From Nonomuraea turcica (lineage in GTDB: Bacteria; Actinomycetota; Actinomycetes; Streptosporangiales; Streptosporangiaceae), in the NCBI RefSeq assembly GCF_030718205.1, contig NZ_JAUZQF010000010.1, positions 359,146 to 423,145 of the forward strand: a stretch of 64,000 nt of DNA. The letters run 5' to 3'. The notes beneath the pieces were generated by a model that worked only from the letters and a program-made list of their open reading frames with translations, was not told where the DNA came from and did not search any database. A program made the translations under genes and the position numbers. Within the stretch, counting starts at the first letter, position 1; each line of letters begins with the position of its first letter. Positions 35,894 to 44,863 of this stretch are shown piece by piece.

Positions 35894-36154
35894 ATGGTTG
35901 AGGGGAAGAAGTCGGAGCATACGGAGAATCTGGGCAGCCACGGCGGGCGTGCGTCATCGTGGCTGGCGGTGACCATCATGCTGGTCGGATTCACCGCCGC
36001 CGGCTTCGGGCTGGTCGCCACCAGTTGGACGCTCATCTGGGTCGGCGCCGGTCTCTTCGTCGTTGGCGGCATCCTCGCTCTCGTCTTCGACATCTTCACC
36101 GATGTCGTGATCGACGCGCCTCGCGTAGGCATGCGCGCCGAAGATCATCGTTGA
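35894..36154 (+). CDS. Small membrane protein, HGxxPAAW/DUF6704-like family
   Basis: An 86-residue protein with a short polar N-terminus, the segment SHGGRASSWLAVTIMLVGF and two adjacent membrane helices (about 23-45 and 50-70). It resembles the HGxxPAAW family of tiny actinobacterial membrane proteins, but with HGGRASSW in place of the usual HGxxPAAW. The start is ATG 35894 with AAGGAAGGA upstream; a longer frame from 35834 lacks a ribosome site. Function unknown. Confidence 0.72.
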   Translation: MVEGKKSEHTENLGSHGGRASSWLAVTIMLVGFTAAGFGLVATSWTLIWVGAGLFVVGGILALVFDIFTDVVIDAPRVGMRAEDHR

Positions 36155-36272
36155 ACCGCGCTTCACAGGCGGGCACCCGAACCCCATCGGTTGCCCGCCT
36201 TTTGCGTTCCCCCGTTTTGTCGGTGCCCGGCGCTAGATTTCAGCGTATGCATCGCCCTACACGAACGCTGAC

Positions 36273-37466
36273 ATGACCGGCCCGACGGACCTGACGGCCG
36301 ACGAAGCACGCCGGATCATCCTGCGCTCGCAAGGCCTGATCGGCGCCGCGCCGCGCCAAGGCGGGGTGCACGCCATGCTGCGCAGGCTGGGCGCCGTGCA
36401 GCTCGACACGATCTCGGTCCTGGCCCGCTCCCACGAGCTGGTCGCCTACGCGCGCCTGGGCGCGGTGGGCCGGGCCAAGGTCGAGCGCGCCTACTGGCAC
36501 AACCCCGCCCAGAGCTTCGAATACTGGTGCCACGCGGCCTGCATCCTGCCCATCGAGCACTGGCCGCTCTACGCGTTCCGCCGCCGCGCCTACCGCGACC
36601 GGAAATACCGCTGGCACGAGGTCCCCGACAACGTCGAGAAGCTCCTGGAGCAGGTGCGCGAGTCGGGCCCGCTGATGACCTCCGACGTGGGCGGCGCCAA
36701 GAACGGCGGCCCCTGGTGGGACTGGTCGGACTCCAAGATCGGCCTGGAGTGGCTGCTGGACATCGGCGAGCTGGTCTGCAGCCGCCGCGTCGGCTGGCGC
36801 CGCGTCTACGACCTGGCCGAGCGCGTGGTCCCCGCCGACCTCCTCGCCGAGGACCTGACGGACGAGGAGTGCGTCGTCCGCCTGGCCGCCATCGCCGGCC
36901 GCTCGCTCGGCGTGGCCAACAGGACCGACCTGATCGACTTCCTGCGGCTCAAGGGCCGCTACGCGGCGATACTCGACGACGTGCTGCTCAGCGGCGCGGC
37001 CGGACTGACGCCGGTGACCGTCGCGGGCTGGCCGGGCAAGAAGGGCCAGGCCAACGCGTGGGCGGATGCCGCGGCCCTGGAGTCCGAGCCGCGTGGCCGC
37101 CACCGCACGACGCTGGTGTCGCCGTTCGACTCGCTCATCTGGCACCGTGGCCGCACCGAGCGCGTCTTCGGCTTCACCTACACACTGGAGCTCTACGTCC
37201 CCAAGCACAAGAGGGTCCACGGCTACTTCACGATGCCGGTGCTGGCCGGCGGCCGGCTGATCGGCAGGGTCGACCCGGCCCGCGAGGGCTCCACCCTGGT
37301 GGCCAGGCAGGTCAGCCTGGAACCTGGCCTGTCCCCGGCCAAGTGGGCCGGCGCGTTAGCCGATGCCCTGTGGTCGGCCGCCGAGTGGGTGGGCTGCGAC
37401 GCGATCCGCGTCGAACGCGCCGACCCGCCAGAGCTCGTGCCGATCCTCAACACGGCCGGCCCGTAA
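36273..37466 (+). CDS. YcaQ-type winged-helix DNA glycosylase-like protein
   Basis: A 397-residue protein of the HTH_42/YcaQ family, which contains three winged helices and unhooks interstrand crosslinks or alkylated bases in characterised members. The N-terminal catalytic-type motif is GAVQLDTISVLARSHELVAY, with Gln-Leu-Asp in the place used by YcaQ-like members. YWCHAACILPIEHWPLYAFR and SPFDSLIWHRGRTERVFGF are further family signatures. It stands alone between a small membrane protein and a convergent response regulator. Substrate is inferred from family. Confidence 0.85.
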   Translation: MTGPTDLTADEARRIILRSQGLIGAAPRQGGVHAMLRRLGAVQLDTISVLARSHELVAYARLGAVGRAKVERAYWHNPAQSFEYWCHAACILPIEHWPLYAFRRRAYRDRKYRWHEVPDNVEKLLEQVRESGPLMTSDVGGAKNGGPWWDWSDSKIGLEWLLDIGELVCSRRVGWRRVYDLAERVVPADLLAEDLTDEECVVRLAAIAGRSLGVANRTDLIDFLRLKGRYAAILDDVLLSGAAGLTPVTVAGWPGKKGQANAWADAAALESEPRGRHRTTLVSPFDSLIWHRGRTERVFGFTYTLELYVPKHKRVHGYFTMPVLAGGRLIGRVDPAREGSTLVARQVSLEPGLSPAKWAGALADALWSAAEWVGCDAIRVERADPPELVPILNTAGP

Positions 37467-37498
37467 CCCGCTGGACGATCCAGCGGGCCACGACCTCG

Positions 37499-38197
37499 CT
37501 ACGTGATCTCCAGCATGCGCTCCCGCACCGCGTAGACCACGGCCTCCATCCTCGAGTGCAGCTGCAGCTTGTCGAGAATGTTGCGTACGTGGTTCTTCAC
37601 GGTGTTCTCGGAGATGAATAGCTGCTTGGCGATCTCACGGTTGTTCATGCCCTTGGCCACCAGTCGCAGGACCTCCATCTCCCGGTCCGTCAGACGGGGC
37701 ACGGGCAGCTGGGGCGGGCGCTCGGACTCCTTGCGGCTCATGTTTTGAAACTCGCTGATGAGCTTGGCCGCCATCGCCGGGTTGATTAACGACTGGCCCT
37801 CGTGCACGCCGCGCACCGCGGCGGGGACGTCGTTGATCTGGACGTCCTTGAGCAGATAGCCGGTGGCACCTGCCTTGATGGCCTCGAAGAGGTCTTCTTC
37901 CTCGTCGCTCACCGTCAGCATGATGATGCGGGTGCTCGGGACGGAGGCCTTGATGCCCTTCGCCGCCTCGATGCCGTCCTGCCGTGGCATGCGCACGTCC
38001 ATGAGCGCGACGTCAGGCATGAGGCGATCGGCGAGTTCGACCGCCTCCTGCCCGTCGCTCGCCTCACCGACCACCTCGATGTCGGGTTCAGCGGCCAGCG
38101 CCAGCGCCAGGCTTCGCCTGATCAGCTCGTGATCGTCGACGATCAGCACGCGGATCGGCTCGCTCGCTGACGTGCGAGCCTCGCCTGTTTCGGTCAC
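37499..38197 (-). CDS. LuxR/NarL-family response regulator without adjacent kinase
   Basis: A 232-residue regulator. Receiver phosphoacceptor Asp67 in VALMDVRMPRQDG, acidic pair Asp21/Asp22, and Lys in LLKDVQIND are present. The LuxR HTH has LTDREMEVLRLVAKGMNNRE and ENTVKNHVRNILDKLQLHSR. No histidine kinase gene adjoins it, so its partner is elsewhere or it works alone. It is downstream of hpf on the same strand with a 164-base gap. Confidence 0.93.
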   Translation of the reverse strand: MTETGEARTSASEPIRVLIVDDHELIRRSLALALAAEPDIEVVGEASDGQEAVELADRLMPDVALMDVRMPRQDGIEAAKGIKASVPSTRIIMLTVSDEEEDLFEAIKAGATGYLLKDVQINDVPAAVRGVHEGQSLINPAMAAKLISEFQNMSRKESERPPQLPVPRLTDREMEVLRLVAKGMNNREIAKQLFISENTVKNHVRNILDKLQLHSRMEAVVYAVRERMLEIT

Positions 38198-38361
38198 GAG
38201 GCCTCCCTGATCCGCCTCGCGCCCGCACTTCGCTCGCTCATCCGAACCTGACTGAGCTCGCTCACGTCTCCTCCTCGTCGGGGGGGCCAGAGCCGTTGAA
38301 CCGCCATGATGGCATGTAACCAGCGGTTCTTGGGTGGTCGAGAAGATCTTTTAGCGCGCGA

Positions 38362-39030
38362 TCAGGGCTCTACGAGCCGCAACACGCCGTAGTTGTACCC
38401 GCGTCGGTTGTAGACGACGCTCGGCTGGCCGCTCTCCTTGTCGCGGAACAGGTAGAAGTCATGCCCGACCAGCTCCATCTCGAGCAGAGCCTGGTCGATG
38501 GTCATGGGCTCCGCTTTGTGGAACTTCTCCCGGACGACGAGTGGCCCCTCGCCGTCCATCTCGATCGGGACGATGTCGTCGTAGAGCTGGTCGCTGCGCT
38601 CCTGCAGCTCGTCCTCGCTCGGCTCCGCCTGCTCGGGGACGAGGGCCTCCTTCCGCGGTGCCAGGCCTGCGGCCTCGGGGAGCGTCGCGGTGATCTCCGC
38701 CACAGAGGGCGGGCAGTGGCTGCCGTGATGGACCTTGCGCCGGTCGGCCAGCCGCCTGAGGCGGCCTTCCAGCTTGTCGAGGGCGACGTCGAGGGCTGTG
38801 AATCGGTCGTCGGCCGAGGCCTCGGCGCGGATGGCCGGTCCTCGGGAGTGAATGGTGAGCTCTACGCGCTCGCGCTGACTGGCAAGGCGCGGGTTGCGTT
38901 CTTTCGACACCTCCACATCAACTCGGATGAGTTTGTTGTCCAGACGTTCGATCCTGGCCAGCTTGGTCGTCACGTGGTCACGGAACCGGTCACTCACTCC
39001 GGTGTGCCGGCCCTTGACGATGATGTCCAT
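38362..39030 (-). CDS. hpf: Ribosome hibernation-promoting factor, long form
   Basis: A 222-residue long HPF/RaiA-type protein. Residues 1-100 form the ribosome-binding domain (MDIIVKGRHTGVSDRFRDHV, VELTIHSRGPAIRAEASADD, ALDKLEGRLRRLADRR). A linker follows, then the C-terminal dimerisation domain (VVREKFHKAEPMTIDQALLE, GHDFYLFRDKESGQPSVVYN). It pairs ribosomes into inactive 100S particles in stationary phase. AAGGGGGG lies 8 bases before the ATG. Confidence 0.95.
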   Translation of the reverse strand: MDIIVKGRHTGVSDRFRDHVTTKLARIERLDNKLIRVDVEVSKERNPRLASQRERVELTIHSRGPAIRAEASADDRFTALDVALDKLEGRLRRLADRRKVHHGSHCPPSVAEITATLPEAAGLAPRKEALVPEQAEPSEDELQERSDQLYDDIVPIEMDGEGPLVVREKFHKAEPMTIDQALLEMELVGHDFYLFRDKESGQPSVVYNRRGYNYGVLRLVEP

Positions 39031-39659
39031 GCAACAGCCCCCCTTTCGGTCTAACGACTGAGCAAGAGCGCCCGACGACGTGCTTGCCGGGCGGGGTCTT
39101 CTGTCTGCCTTTCTGTCACCGTTACCCTCTTCCGACTCACGGTCTGCGGGAACTCGGGTGGCACCCGTCCGGCCGACCTGGTCTTCGACCCCACATCCGC
39201 CTGCTGAGGATTTCGCAGCTCTGTTGCCACTACTGCCCTTCTCTTCTGGCGAGGGGTATCTGACCCCTCGGGAAGGCAGGACTTACCCCTAAGCCGCACC
39301 GTGATCGGTCGACAAAGAGTCGCCTTACGTGGACCGTTTTGCCTGCGGCTGGCATCGGCTAGCAGAGCCGGGAGCCCCGACCCTGCGCAACCACGGACCC
39401 GAACGGGTGCCATGTCAGAACGCTATCCGCATCCAGGGCGAATGTCAGCCGGAGGATCGGCCAAAGGATCACTTTCCGTGATTTTCGGATGGTCCGCGAG
39501 GCCTGTTTGATACCCCATTTAACCGATCGGCAACCCTTACCAGGACGGGCTTCCCTTCCGCCTAGCTGCCCCACCACGCACCCGGAGGAAGTGACATGTG
39601 ACCTTCCGGTGAGACTGTTGATTTGGATCTTTCTTTACTCACCGTGACCGTAATGCTTT
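39031..39659. other. 629-bp gap between comF-like and hpf genes
   Basis: No convincing gene. Short open frames on both strands (for example 39301-39510 plus and 39359-39577 minus) lack ribosome sites and domain likeness. Part of it must hold the hpf promoter. Local AT-rich spots such as TTTGATACCCCATTTAACCG near 39508-39527 and a small inverted repeat ATCAC-N5-GTGAT (39468-39482) are the only visible structures. A long leader for hpf, or a small RNA, is possible but not supported further. Confidence 0.6.
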
Positions 39660-40400
39660 TCAAGATCTTCGGCGTGTCGCCGCGACAGTCACGGCCATGG
39701 GCACGCTCACCCCGGCCGCTCGCAGCGCTCTGGCGGCCTCGACGAGGGTGGCGCCGGTCGTGATGATGTCGTCCACGAGCAGCACAGAGGCCACTGGAGG
39801 CCCTTTCGCGGCGAGCGCGACTCTGAGGGACCCGGCGAGGTTGGCGACCCTCTGCGGCGAGCTCAGGCCCGCCTGGTCCACCACCCGCCGTGCCTGGCTC
39901 AGCGCCGCCCACGGCACCGCGGGGACGCCGAACATCCGCAGCCTGCGCACCGCCAGCTCTGCCAACCCGCCCACCGGGTCATGCCCTCTGGCGCCGATGC
40001 TCGCCCGCCCGCTGGGCACCGGCACGACGGCGAACCCCCGTGCCGCCCACGGCGCGCCGGTGCGGCCGATCGCCGTGAGGGCGGTGAAGGCCAGCGCCTC
40101 CGCCAGCACGCTGGCCAGCGCCACCGCGCCCCGCTCCTTGTACGCCACGATCGCCTTGCGCACCGCCCCCTCGTAGGGGCTCGCCGACCAGCAGTCCGGC
40201 GTGCCGGGCAGCCGCGGCCTGGGCAGGCGCCGGGCCGGCCGGGCGGTCAGCTCGGCCAGGCAGCGGCCGCAACAACGCGCCCCCTTGGCACCGCAGCCGG
40301 CGCAGGTCTGCGGCAGGACGAGATCGAGCACGACGCTCAGCACGCGGCCCAGCATGCCGCCCACCACCGACAATTCCCGCCCGCCATCCCCCACGACCAC
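39660..40400 (-). CDS. ComF-family phosphoribosyltransferase-like protein
   Basis: A 246-residue ComF/GntX-type protein. It has an N-terminal zinc-binding cluster (CAGCGAKGARCCGRC) and a C-terminal PRPP-binding domain with VLLVDDIITTGATLVEAARA. Family members relate to DNA uptake, though their enzyme activity is unclear. It lies 39 bases after lpqB on the same strand, an order conserved in actinobacteria. Start at 40400 or an internal ATG (MLGRVLSVV) is possible. Confidence 0.88.
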   Translation of the reverse strand: MVVGDGGRELSVVGGMLGRVLSVVLDLVLPQTCAGCGAKGARCCGRCLAELTARPARRLPRPRLPGTPDCWSASPYEGAVRKAIVAYKERGAVALASVLAEALAFTALTAIGRTGAPWAARGFAVVPVPSGRASIGARGHDPVGGLAELAVRRLRMFGVPAVPWAALSQARRVVDQAGLSSPQRVANLAGSLRVALAAKGPPVASVLLVDDIITTGATLVEAARALRAAGVSVPMAVTVAATRRRS

Positions 40401-40439
40401 ATGACCACCGGGCAGGGACGCCGGCCCGGGGCTCTGGCC

Positions 40440-42173
40440 TCAGCCCAGGTGGAACAGCGGGGTCTCGACGTCAGAGTCGATCTTGGAGGTCCAGCTCTGG
40501 TCCTCGTTGAGCTCCAGGAGCTTGGACCCCTGCCCCTTCTTCTCCGGCTCGGACTCCGCCAGGACGCGCTCGTTCAGCGCCGCCAGGGCCTGGAGCGGAT
40601 CCTTCAGCGGAATCTCGACGACCGCCCCGTCACCGACGTCGATCTCGTTCAGTATCTGCCCCGCCTTGGTCTGGACCAGCACGAGCAGATGCTCGTCATC
40701 TCGCCACGCGGCATCCCGGATCTCGTCCCCCGCCTCGGTCGTGGTCAGGGACCGGAGGTTGCTCAGCTCGAGCCCTCCCATGACCGTCAGCGCGCCGAGC
40801 CAGACGGTGTTCTTGCCGGTCGTCACCACGACCCGCACTCCGTCCCTGGCGACGCGCAGGTTGGTGACGTCCAGCTTCTCCACCCCGGGCGCGGACACCG
40901 TTTCCGGCCCACGCTTGGCTGCCGGGTCGTACCGCAGCACGGCCCTGTTCTTGCGGTCGAAGGTCCACAACGACCCGTCCCGGTGCCACGACGGCGGCGT
41001 CAGGTCGGTTCCCTGGATGACCTCCTGCCACTGCCCTCCCTGCGCGAGGGGGGCCACCGAGATGCCGGTGGAGGTCCTGGCCGCGACGTAGGCGCCCTTC
41101 TTGGATATGGCGAAGTCGGAGTAGCCTTGGCGCTGCTCGCCGGCCGGTCCCGCCACGGCGCCGCCCGGCCCGTCCTTCGTCAGGTAGTGGACGGCGCCGT
41201 TGCTGACGTAGTAGGCGCTGTTGCCGGGGTTGTCCAGCCAGCGCTGGTCGTCGGTGTTGGGGTGGTGGCTCGTGTACGGCTCCCCGTCCACCAGCACCGA
41301 AATGCTGCGGCCCTTGGCCACGTCGTTGTTGTTGAGGCTGTACCTGATCTGCGCCATGAGGGCGTCCTCGCCGCTCAGGTCCAAAAGGTCCAGCGGGCCC
41401 GAGAGGTTGATCACCACGCTCTCGTCCTCTGCCGATCTGACCGACTCGACCTTGGTGCCGGGCGGGAAGGCCGTGGTCGCCGCGCCCACCAGGGCCCCGC
41501 TCGGCTGCTTCAGCAGGCGCTCGAGTATGATCTTCGCGTACGTCTCCGCCGGCTTCAGCCGCAGGCGCACGTTGTCCACGACGAGCCTGTCCTGCGTGCT
41601 GCCGTTGAGGTAGTAAAGCTTGGTCGGCCGGTACGCGCGTTCCACGTCCGACCTGGTGAGGATGAGCCCATCGGGCAGGCCGCTGACCCGATAGCCGCCT
41701 TCCTTGACCTTGACCAGGTCGAAGGGCCTTCCCCAGTTCCCGGACTGCGGCACGTAGGTGCCGTCCTCTTCGATGTAGGCCACCTGCTTGGCCTTGAGCG
41801 TGACCCGCTGCGCGGACGCGGCGCCGTCTTGCTCGGGCAGGTCGACCTGCAGATGGTCGTCGAGCACCGTCACCGCCCCCGAAGGGGTCCAGCCCTTCAG
41901 CGCCTCGGCGGTCAGGTATTGGGGCAGGACCGTCGGGTCGTCGGCGTAGGCGGCCATGGCGGCCTGCAGGCCCCTGATCGTCTGCTCGATACCCCAGCCG
42001 GGCTGCGGCGAGGTGGCGATCATGCGCTGGAACGGCTTGGTCAGCGGGTCGGCGCCGGCGGCGTCGTTCATGGTGTACGGGCCGCTCACCGGGATCACGG
42101 TGCAGCCCGAGCCGGCGCAGACCACGGCGGCCGCGAGCACGACGACCACCCAGAGCCGCCTAATCCTCGTCAT
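40440..42173 (-). CDS. lpqB: Lipoprotein LpqB, MtrAB accessory
   Basis: A 577-residue lipoprotein, lipidated Cys24 after VVCAGSGC. It has a GerMN-like domain in the middle (about 190-320) and a C-terminal beta-propeller-like domain, as in LpqB of mycobacteria, which modulates MtrB. The gene starts inside the end of mtrB (14-base overlap). Segments typical of the family are VIPVSGPYTMNDAAGADPLT, PFQRMIATSPQPGW and YYVSNGAVHYLTKDGP. Confidence 0.95.
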   Translation of the reverse strand: MTRIRRLWVVVVLAAAVVCAGSGCTVIPVSGPYTMNDAAGADPLTKPFQRMIATSPQPGWGIEQTIRGLQAAMAAYADDPTVLPQYLTAEALKGWTPSGAVTVLDDHLQVDLPEQDGAASAQRVTLKAKQVAYIEEDGTYVPQSGNWGRPFDLVKVKEGGYRVSGLPDGLILTRSDVERAYRPTKLYYLNGSTQDRLVVDNVRLRLKPAETYAKIILERLLKQPSGALVGAATTAFPPGTKVESVRSAEDESVVINLSGPLDLLDLSGEDALMAQIRYSLNNNDVAKGRSISVLVDGEPYTSHHPNTDDQRWLDNPGNSAYYVSNGAVHYLTKDGPGGAVAGPAGEQRQGYSDFAISKKGAYVAARTSTGISVAPLAQGGQWQEVIQGTDLTPPSWHRDGSLWTFDRKNRAVLRYDPAAKRGPETVSAPGVEKLDVTNLRVARDGVRVVVTTGKNTVWLGALTVMGGLELSNLRSLTTTEAGDEIRDAAWRDDEHLLVLVQTKAGQILNEIDVGDGAVVEIPLKDPLQALAALNERVLAESEPEKKGQGSKLLELNEDQSWTSKIDSDVETPLFHLG

Positions 42174-43899
42174 GGACGTCCCCCGAAGCAGGCAGCAGCA
42201 CGGGCGTCATCGCCCCGCGCCACGTACGCCGCATCTCGATCTCCGGCGGAACCAGCGACAGCGGCGAGCCCTTCAGCTCGGCCCCGGCCGTCCTGGGCAG
42301 CGTCAGCCTGAACTGAGAGCCCTCGCCCGGCTGCCCCCAGGCCTGCAGCCAGCCGCCGTGCAGCGTGGCGTCCTCGCGGGAGATCGCCAGCCCGAGGCCG
42401 GTGCCGCCGATGGTCCGCGCCCGCGACGGGTCGGCCCGCCAGAACCGGTCGAAGACCATGGTGTCCTCGCCCGCCTTCAGGCCGATCCCGTGGTCTCGTA
42501 CGGCGACGGCCACGGCGTCCCGGTCGGCGCCCACGGTCACCACGATCTCCCTGCCCTCGCCGTGCTCGATGGCGTTGAACAGCAGGTTGCGCAGGATCCG
42601 CTCGACCCTGCGGTTGTCGATCTCCGCCATGCAGGGCTCGGCGGGCAGTCGCAGGTCGAAGCGGGTGCCGTGCCGCTCGGCCAGCGCCTCGGAGTCCTCG
42701 ATCGCGCGCAGCACCACCCGGCGCACGTCCACGGAGTCGAGGTCCAGCGTGGCGGCGCCGGCGTCGTAGCGGCTGATCTCCAGCAGGTCGGCCAGCATCG
42801 ACTCGAACCGCTCCAGCTGCGCCTGCATGAGCTCGGCCGAGCGGGCGGCCATCGGGTCGAAGTCCTCGCGGGCGTCGTACAGCAGGTCGGCGGCCATGCG
42901 CACGGTCGTCAGCGGGGTGCGCAGCTCGTGCGAGACGTCCGAGACGAACTGCCGCTGGACCTGCGACAGCTCCTCAAGCTGGTGGATCTTGAGCGCCAGG
43001 TTCGCGGCCATCTCGTTGAACGAGTTCGCCAGCCGGGCGAGGTCGTCCTCACCGCGCACTTTGAGCCGCTCGTCGAGCTTGCCGGAGGCCAGCCGCTCGG
43101 CGGCCTGCCTGGCGAGCCGTACCGGGGTGACGACCTGGCGGGCGACCAGGTAGGCGATGGCGGCCAGCAGCAGCACGAGCCCGAGGCCCACCACGACGAG
43201 GGCCAGCCGGACGCTGGACAGCAGCTCCTCTTCCTCGTCGAGCGGGAAGAAGTGGTAGACCTCGTAGTTGTCGCCGGTGTAGGAGTGCACGACGCCGCCG
43301 ACCACGAACGTCAACCGGGGCTGGCTCTGGCCGCTGAACATGATCCGGTCGATGGAGTGGACGGTCTTGCCGTACTCCAGCTTCTCCACGTTGCGCCGCA
43401 CGCCGGCGCTGACGTTGTGCGGCACGTTGGCGGGCACGACGGTGCCCGAGGCGCGGGACTGGCCCGGGCTGGCCTCGTTGAGTATCAGCACGTCGTAGCG
43501 CTTCTTTGAGCCGTCGTCTGCGGAGCCGGTGACGGTGTCCATGACGTCGTCGAGCGGGTTGGCCGACATCTTGCCGCCGTCGGCGACCTTGGCCGCCTGG
43601 TCGTCCACCTCGGGGGCCAGCGCGTCGGCGATCTGCAGGCGGTCGGCCATCGCCTCGCTGGCAGAGGACCGGGTCCTGCTGTCGACCACCGACTTGTTGA
43701 TCTGGGTGGACAGGAACACCCCCAGCACCACCATCACGACCATGGAGATCACCAGCGTGCTGGTGACCACCTGGAGCTGGAGCGAGCGCCGCCAGACGCG
43801 GCGGGCCCGGCCGGCCGCACGGCGCACCCGCCGGCGGACTCCGCCGAGAATCTGGCGGAGTGTCCGTCGGCGGGACCTCTTCTGCTTCGTCGGGGGCAT
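42160..43899 (-). CDS. mtrB: Sensor histidine kinase MtrB
   Basis: A 579-residue membrane kinase. An Arg-rich N-terminus precedes one membrane helix (VVTSTLVISMVVMVVLGVFL), an outer sensor domain of about 180 residues, a second helix and HAMP domain, then HisKA (SDVSHELRTPLTTVRMAADL, His near 324) and an HATPase domain (NLLFNAIEHGEG, GTGLGLAISRED). It controls cell-envelope and division genes through MtrA. It lies 18 bases after mtrA on the same strand. Confidence 0.96.
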   Translation of the reverse strand: MPPTKQKRSRRRTLRQILGGVRRRVRRAAGRARRVWRRSLQLQVVTSTLVISMVVMVVLGVFLSTQINKSVVDSRTRSSASEAMADRLQIADALAPEVDDQAAKVADGGKMSANPLDDVMDTVTGSADDGSKKRYDVLILNEASPGQSRASGTVVPANVPHNVSAGVRRNVEKLEYGKTVHSIDRIMFSGQSQPRLTFVVGGVVHSYTGDNYEVYHFFPLDEEEELLSSVRLALVVVGLGLVLLLAAIAYLVARQVVTPVRLARQAAERLASGKLDERLKVRGEDDLARLANSFNEMAANLALKIHQLEELSQVQRQFVSDVSHELRTPLTTVRMAADLLYDAREDFDPMAARSAELMQAQLERFESMLADLLEISRYDAGAATLDLDSVDVRRVVLRAIEDSEALAERHGTRFDLRLPAEPCMAEIDNRRVERILRNLLFNAIEHGEGREIVVTVGADRDAVAVAVRDHGIGLKAGEDTMVFDRFWRADPSRARTIGGTGLGLAISREDATLHGGWLQAWGQPGEGSQFRLTLPRTAGAELKGSPLSLVPPEIEMRRTWRGAMTPVLLPASGDVHDED

Positions 43900-43917
43900 G
43901 TCAGGGGGAGGCGAAGG

Positions 43918-44595
43918 TCAGGCGGGGCCGGCTTTATAGCCCACGCCGCGGACCGTGACGACGATCTCGGGGTGCTCGGGGTCCTTCTCGATCTTGGCCC
44001 TGAGTCGCTGGACGTGCACGTTGACCAGCCGCGTGTCGGCCGCGTGCCGGTAGCCCCAGACCTGCTCGAGCAGGACCTCGCGGGTGAACACCTGGCGCGG
44101 CTTGCGGGCCAGCGCGACGAGCAGGTCGAACTCGAGCGGCGTGAGGTTGATGGTCTCCTCGCCCCGCTTGACCGAGTGACCGGCCACGTCGATGGTGATG
44201 TCGCCGATCTGCAGGATCTCCGGGGTCGGCTCGTCGGTGCGGCGAAGCCTCGCCCGCACCCGTGCGACCAGCTCCTTCGGCTTGAACGGCTTGACGATGT
44301 AGTCGTCGGCGCCGGACTCCAGGCCCAGCACGACGTCTATCGTGTCGCTCTTCGCCGTGAGCATGACGATCGGAACCCCCGACTCAGCCCTGATCCTGCG
44401 CGCGACGTCGATGCCGTCCGCTCCGGGCAGCATCAGGTCGAGCAGCACCAGGTCCGGGCGTGTATCCCGGAACGCGTCGAGGGCCTTGTCGCCGTCTGAG
44501 ACAAAGGATGGTTCGAAGCCCTCTCCCCGCAGCACGATCCCGAGCATCTCGGCGAGAGCGGCGTCGTCGTCGACGACCAGCACGCGACCTTTCAT
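43918..44595 (-). CDS. mtrA: Response regulator MtrA
   Basis: A 225-residue OmpR-type regulator. The receiver has acidic residues Asp9-Asp11, phosphoacceptor Asp53 (LVLLDLMLPG) and Lys in YIVKPFKPKE; the winged helix ends with VQRLRAKIEKDPEHPEIVV and TVRGVGYKAG. The PFKPKELVARVRARLRR linker and whole sequence match MtrA of actinobacteria. It is the first gene of mtrA-mtrB-lpqB. The 268-base upstream gap (44596-44863) holds the promoters of this operon and the divergent membrane gene. Confidence 0.97.
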   Translation of the reverse strand: MKGRVLVVDDDAALAEMLGIVLRGEGFEPSFVSDGDKALDAFRDTRPDLVLLDLMLPGADGIDVARRIRAESGVPIVMLTAKSDTIDVVLGLESGADDYIVKPFKPKELVARVRARLRRTDEPTPEILQIGDITIDVAGHSVKRGEETINLTPLEFDLLVALARKPRQVFTREVLLEQVWGYRHAADTRLVNVHVQRLRAKIEKDPEHPEIVVTVRGVGYKAGPA

Positions 44596-44863
44596 GGCCC
44601 CTCATTCGTTCTACGCATTGTGGGACATACCCGCACGATCGCTGAAGGTTACCCTTGGTCGGCCTATGAGTGTGACCTGAGACCCACAAAAGGCGAATTT
44701 TAGGCCCGCCCCGCGACCGCAATCTCAGTCTGCGGTAACAGAGCAACTTTCGGCCATCCCCGGACGTGAACCTTGACCCGATTCGCCCGAGAATGCGGGC
44801 AAGATGGGACAGGGAATCGCTTCCGTGACACCAATGCCCCGTTCAGCGTGCCAGGATTGGGAT

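Noticed and set aside
39301..39577. Small genes in the gap between comF-like and hpf
   Set aside because: Short frames on both strands lack ribosome sites and any family likeness.
44596..44863. Defined MtrA binding site before mtrA
   Set aside because: GTAAC-like words (for example near 44735) are present, but I could not find a convincing pair with the right spacing.
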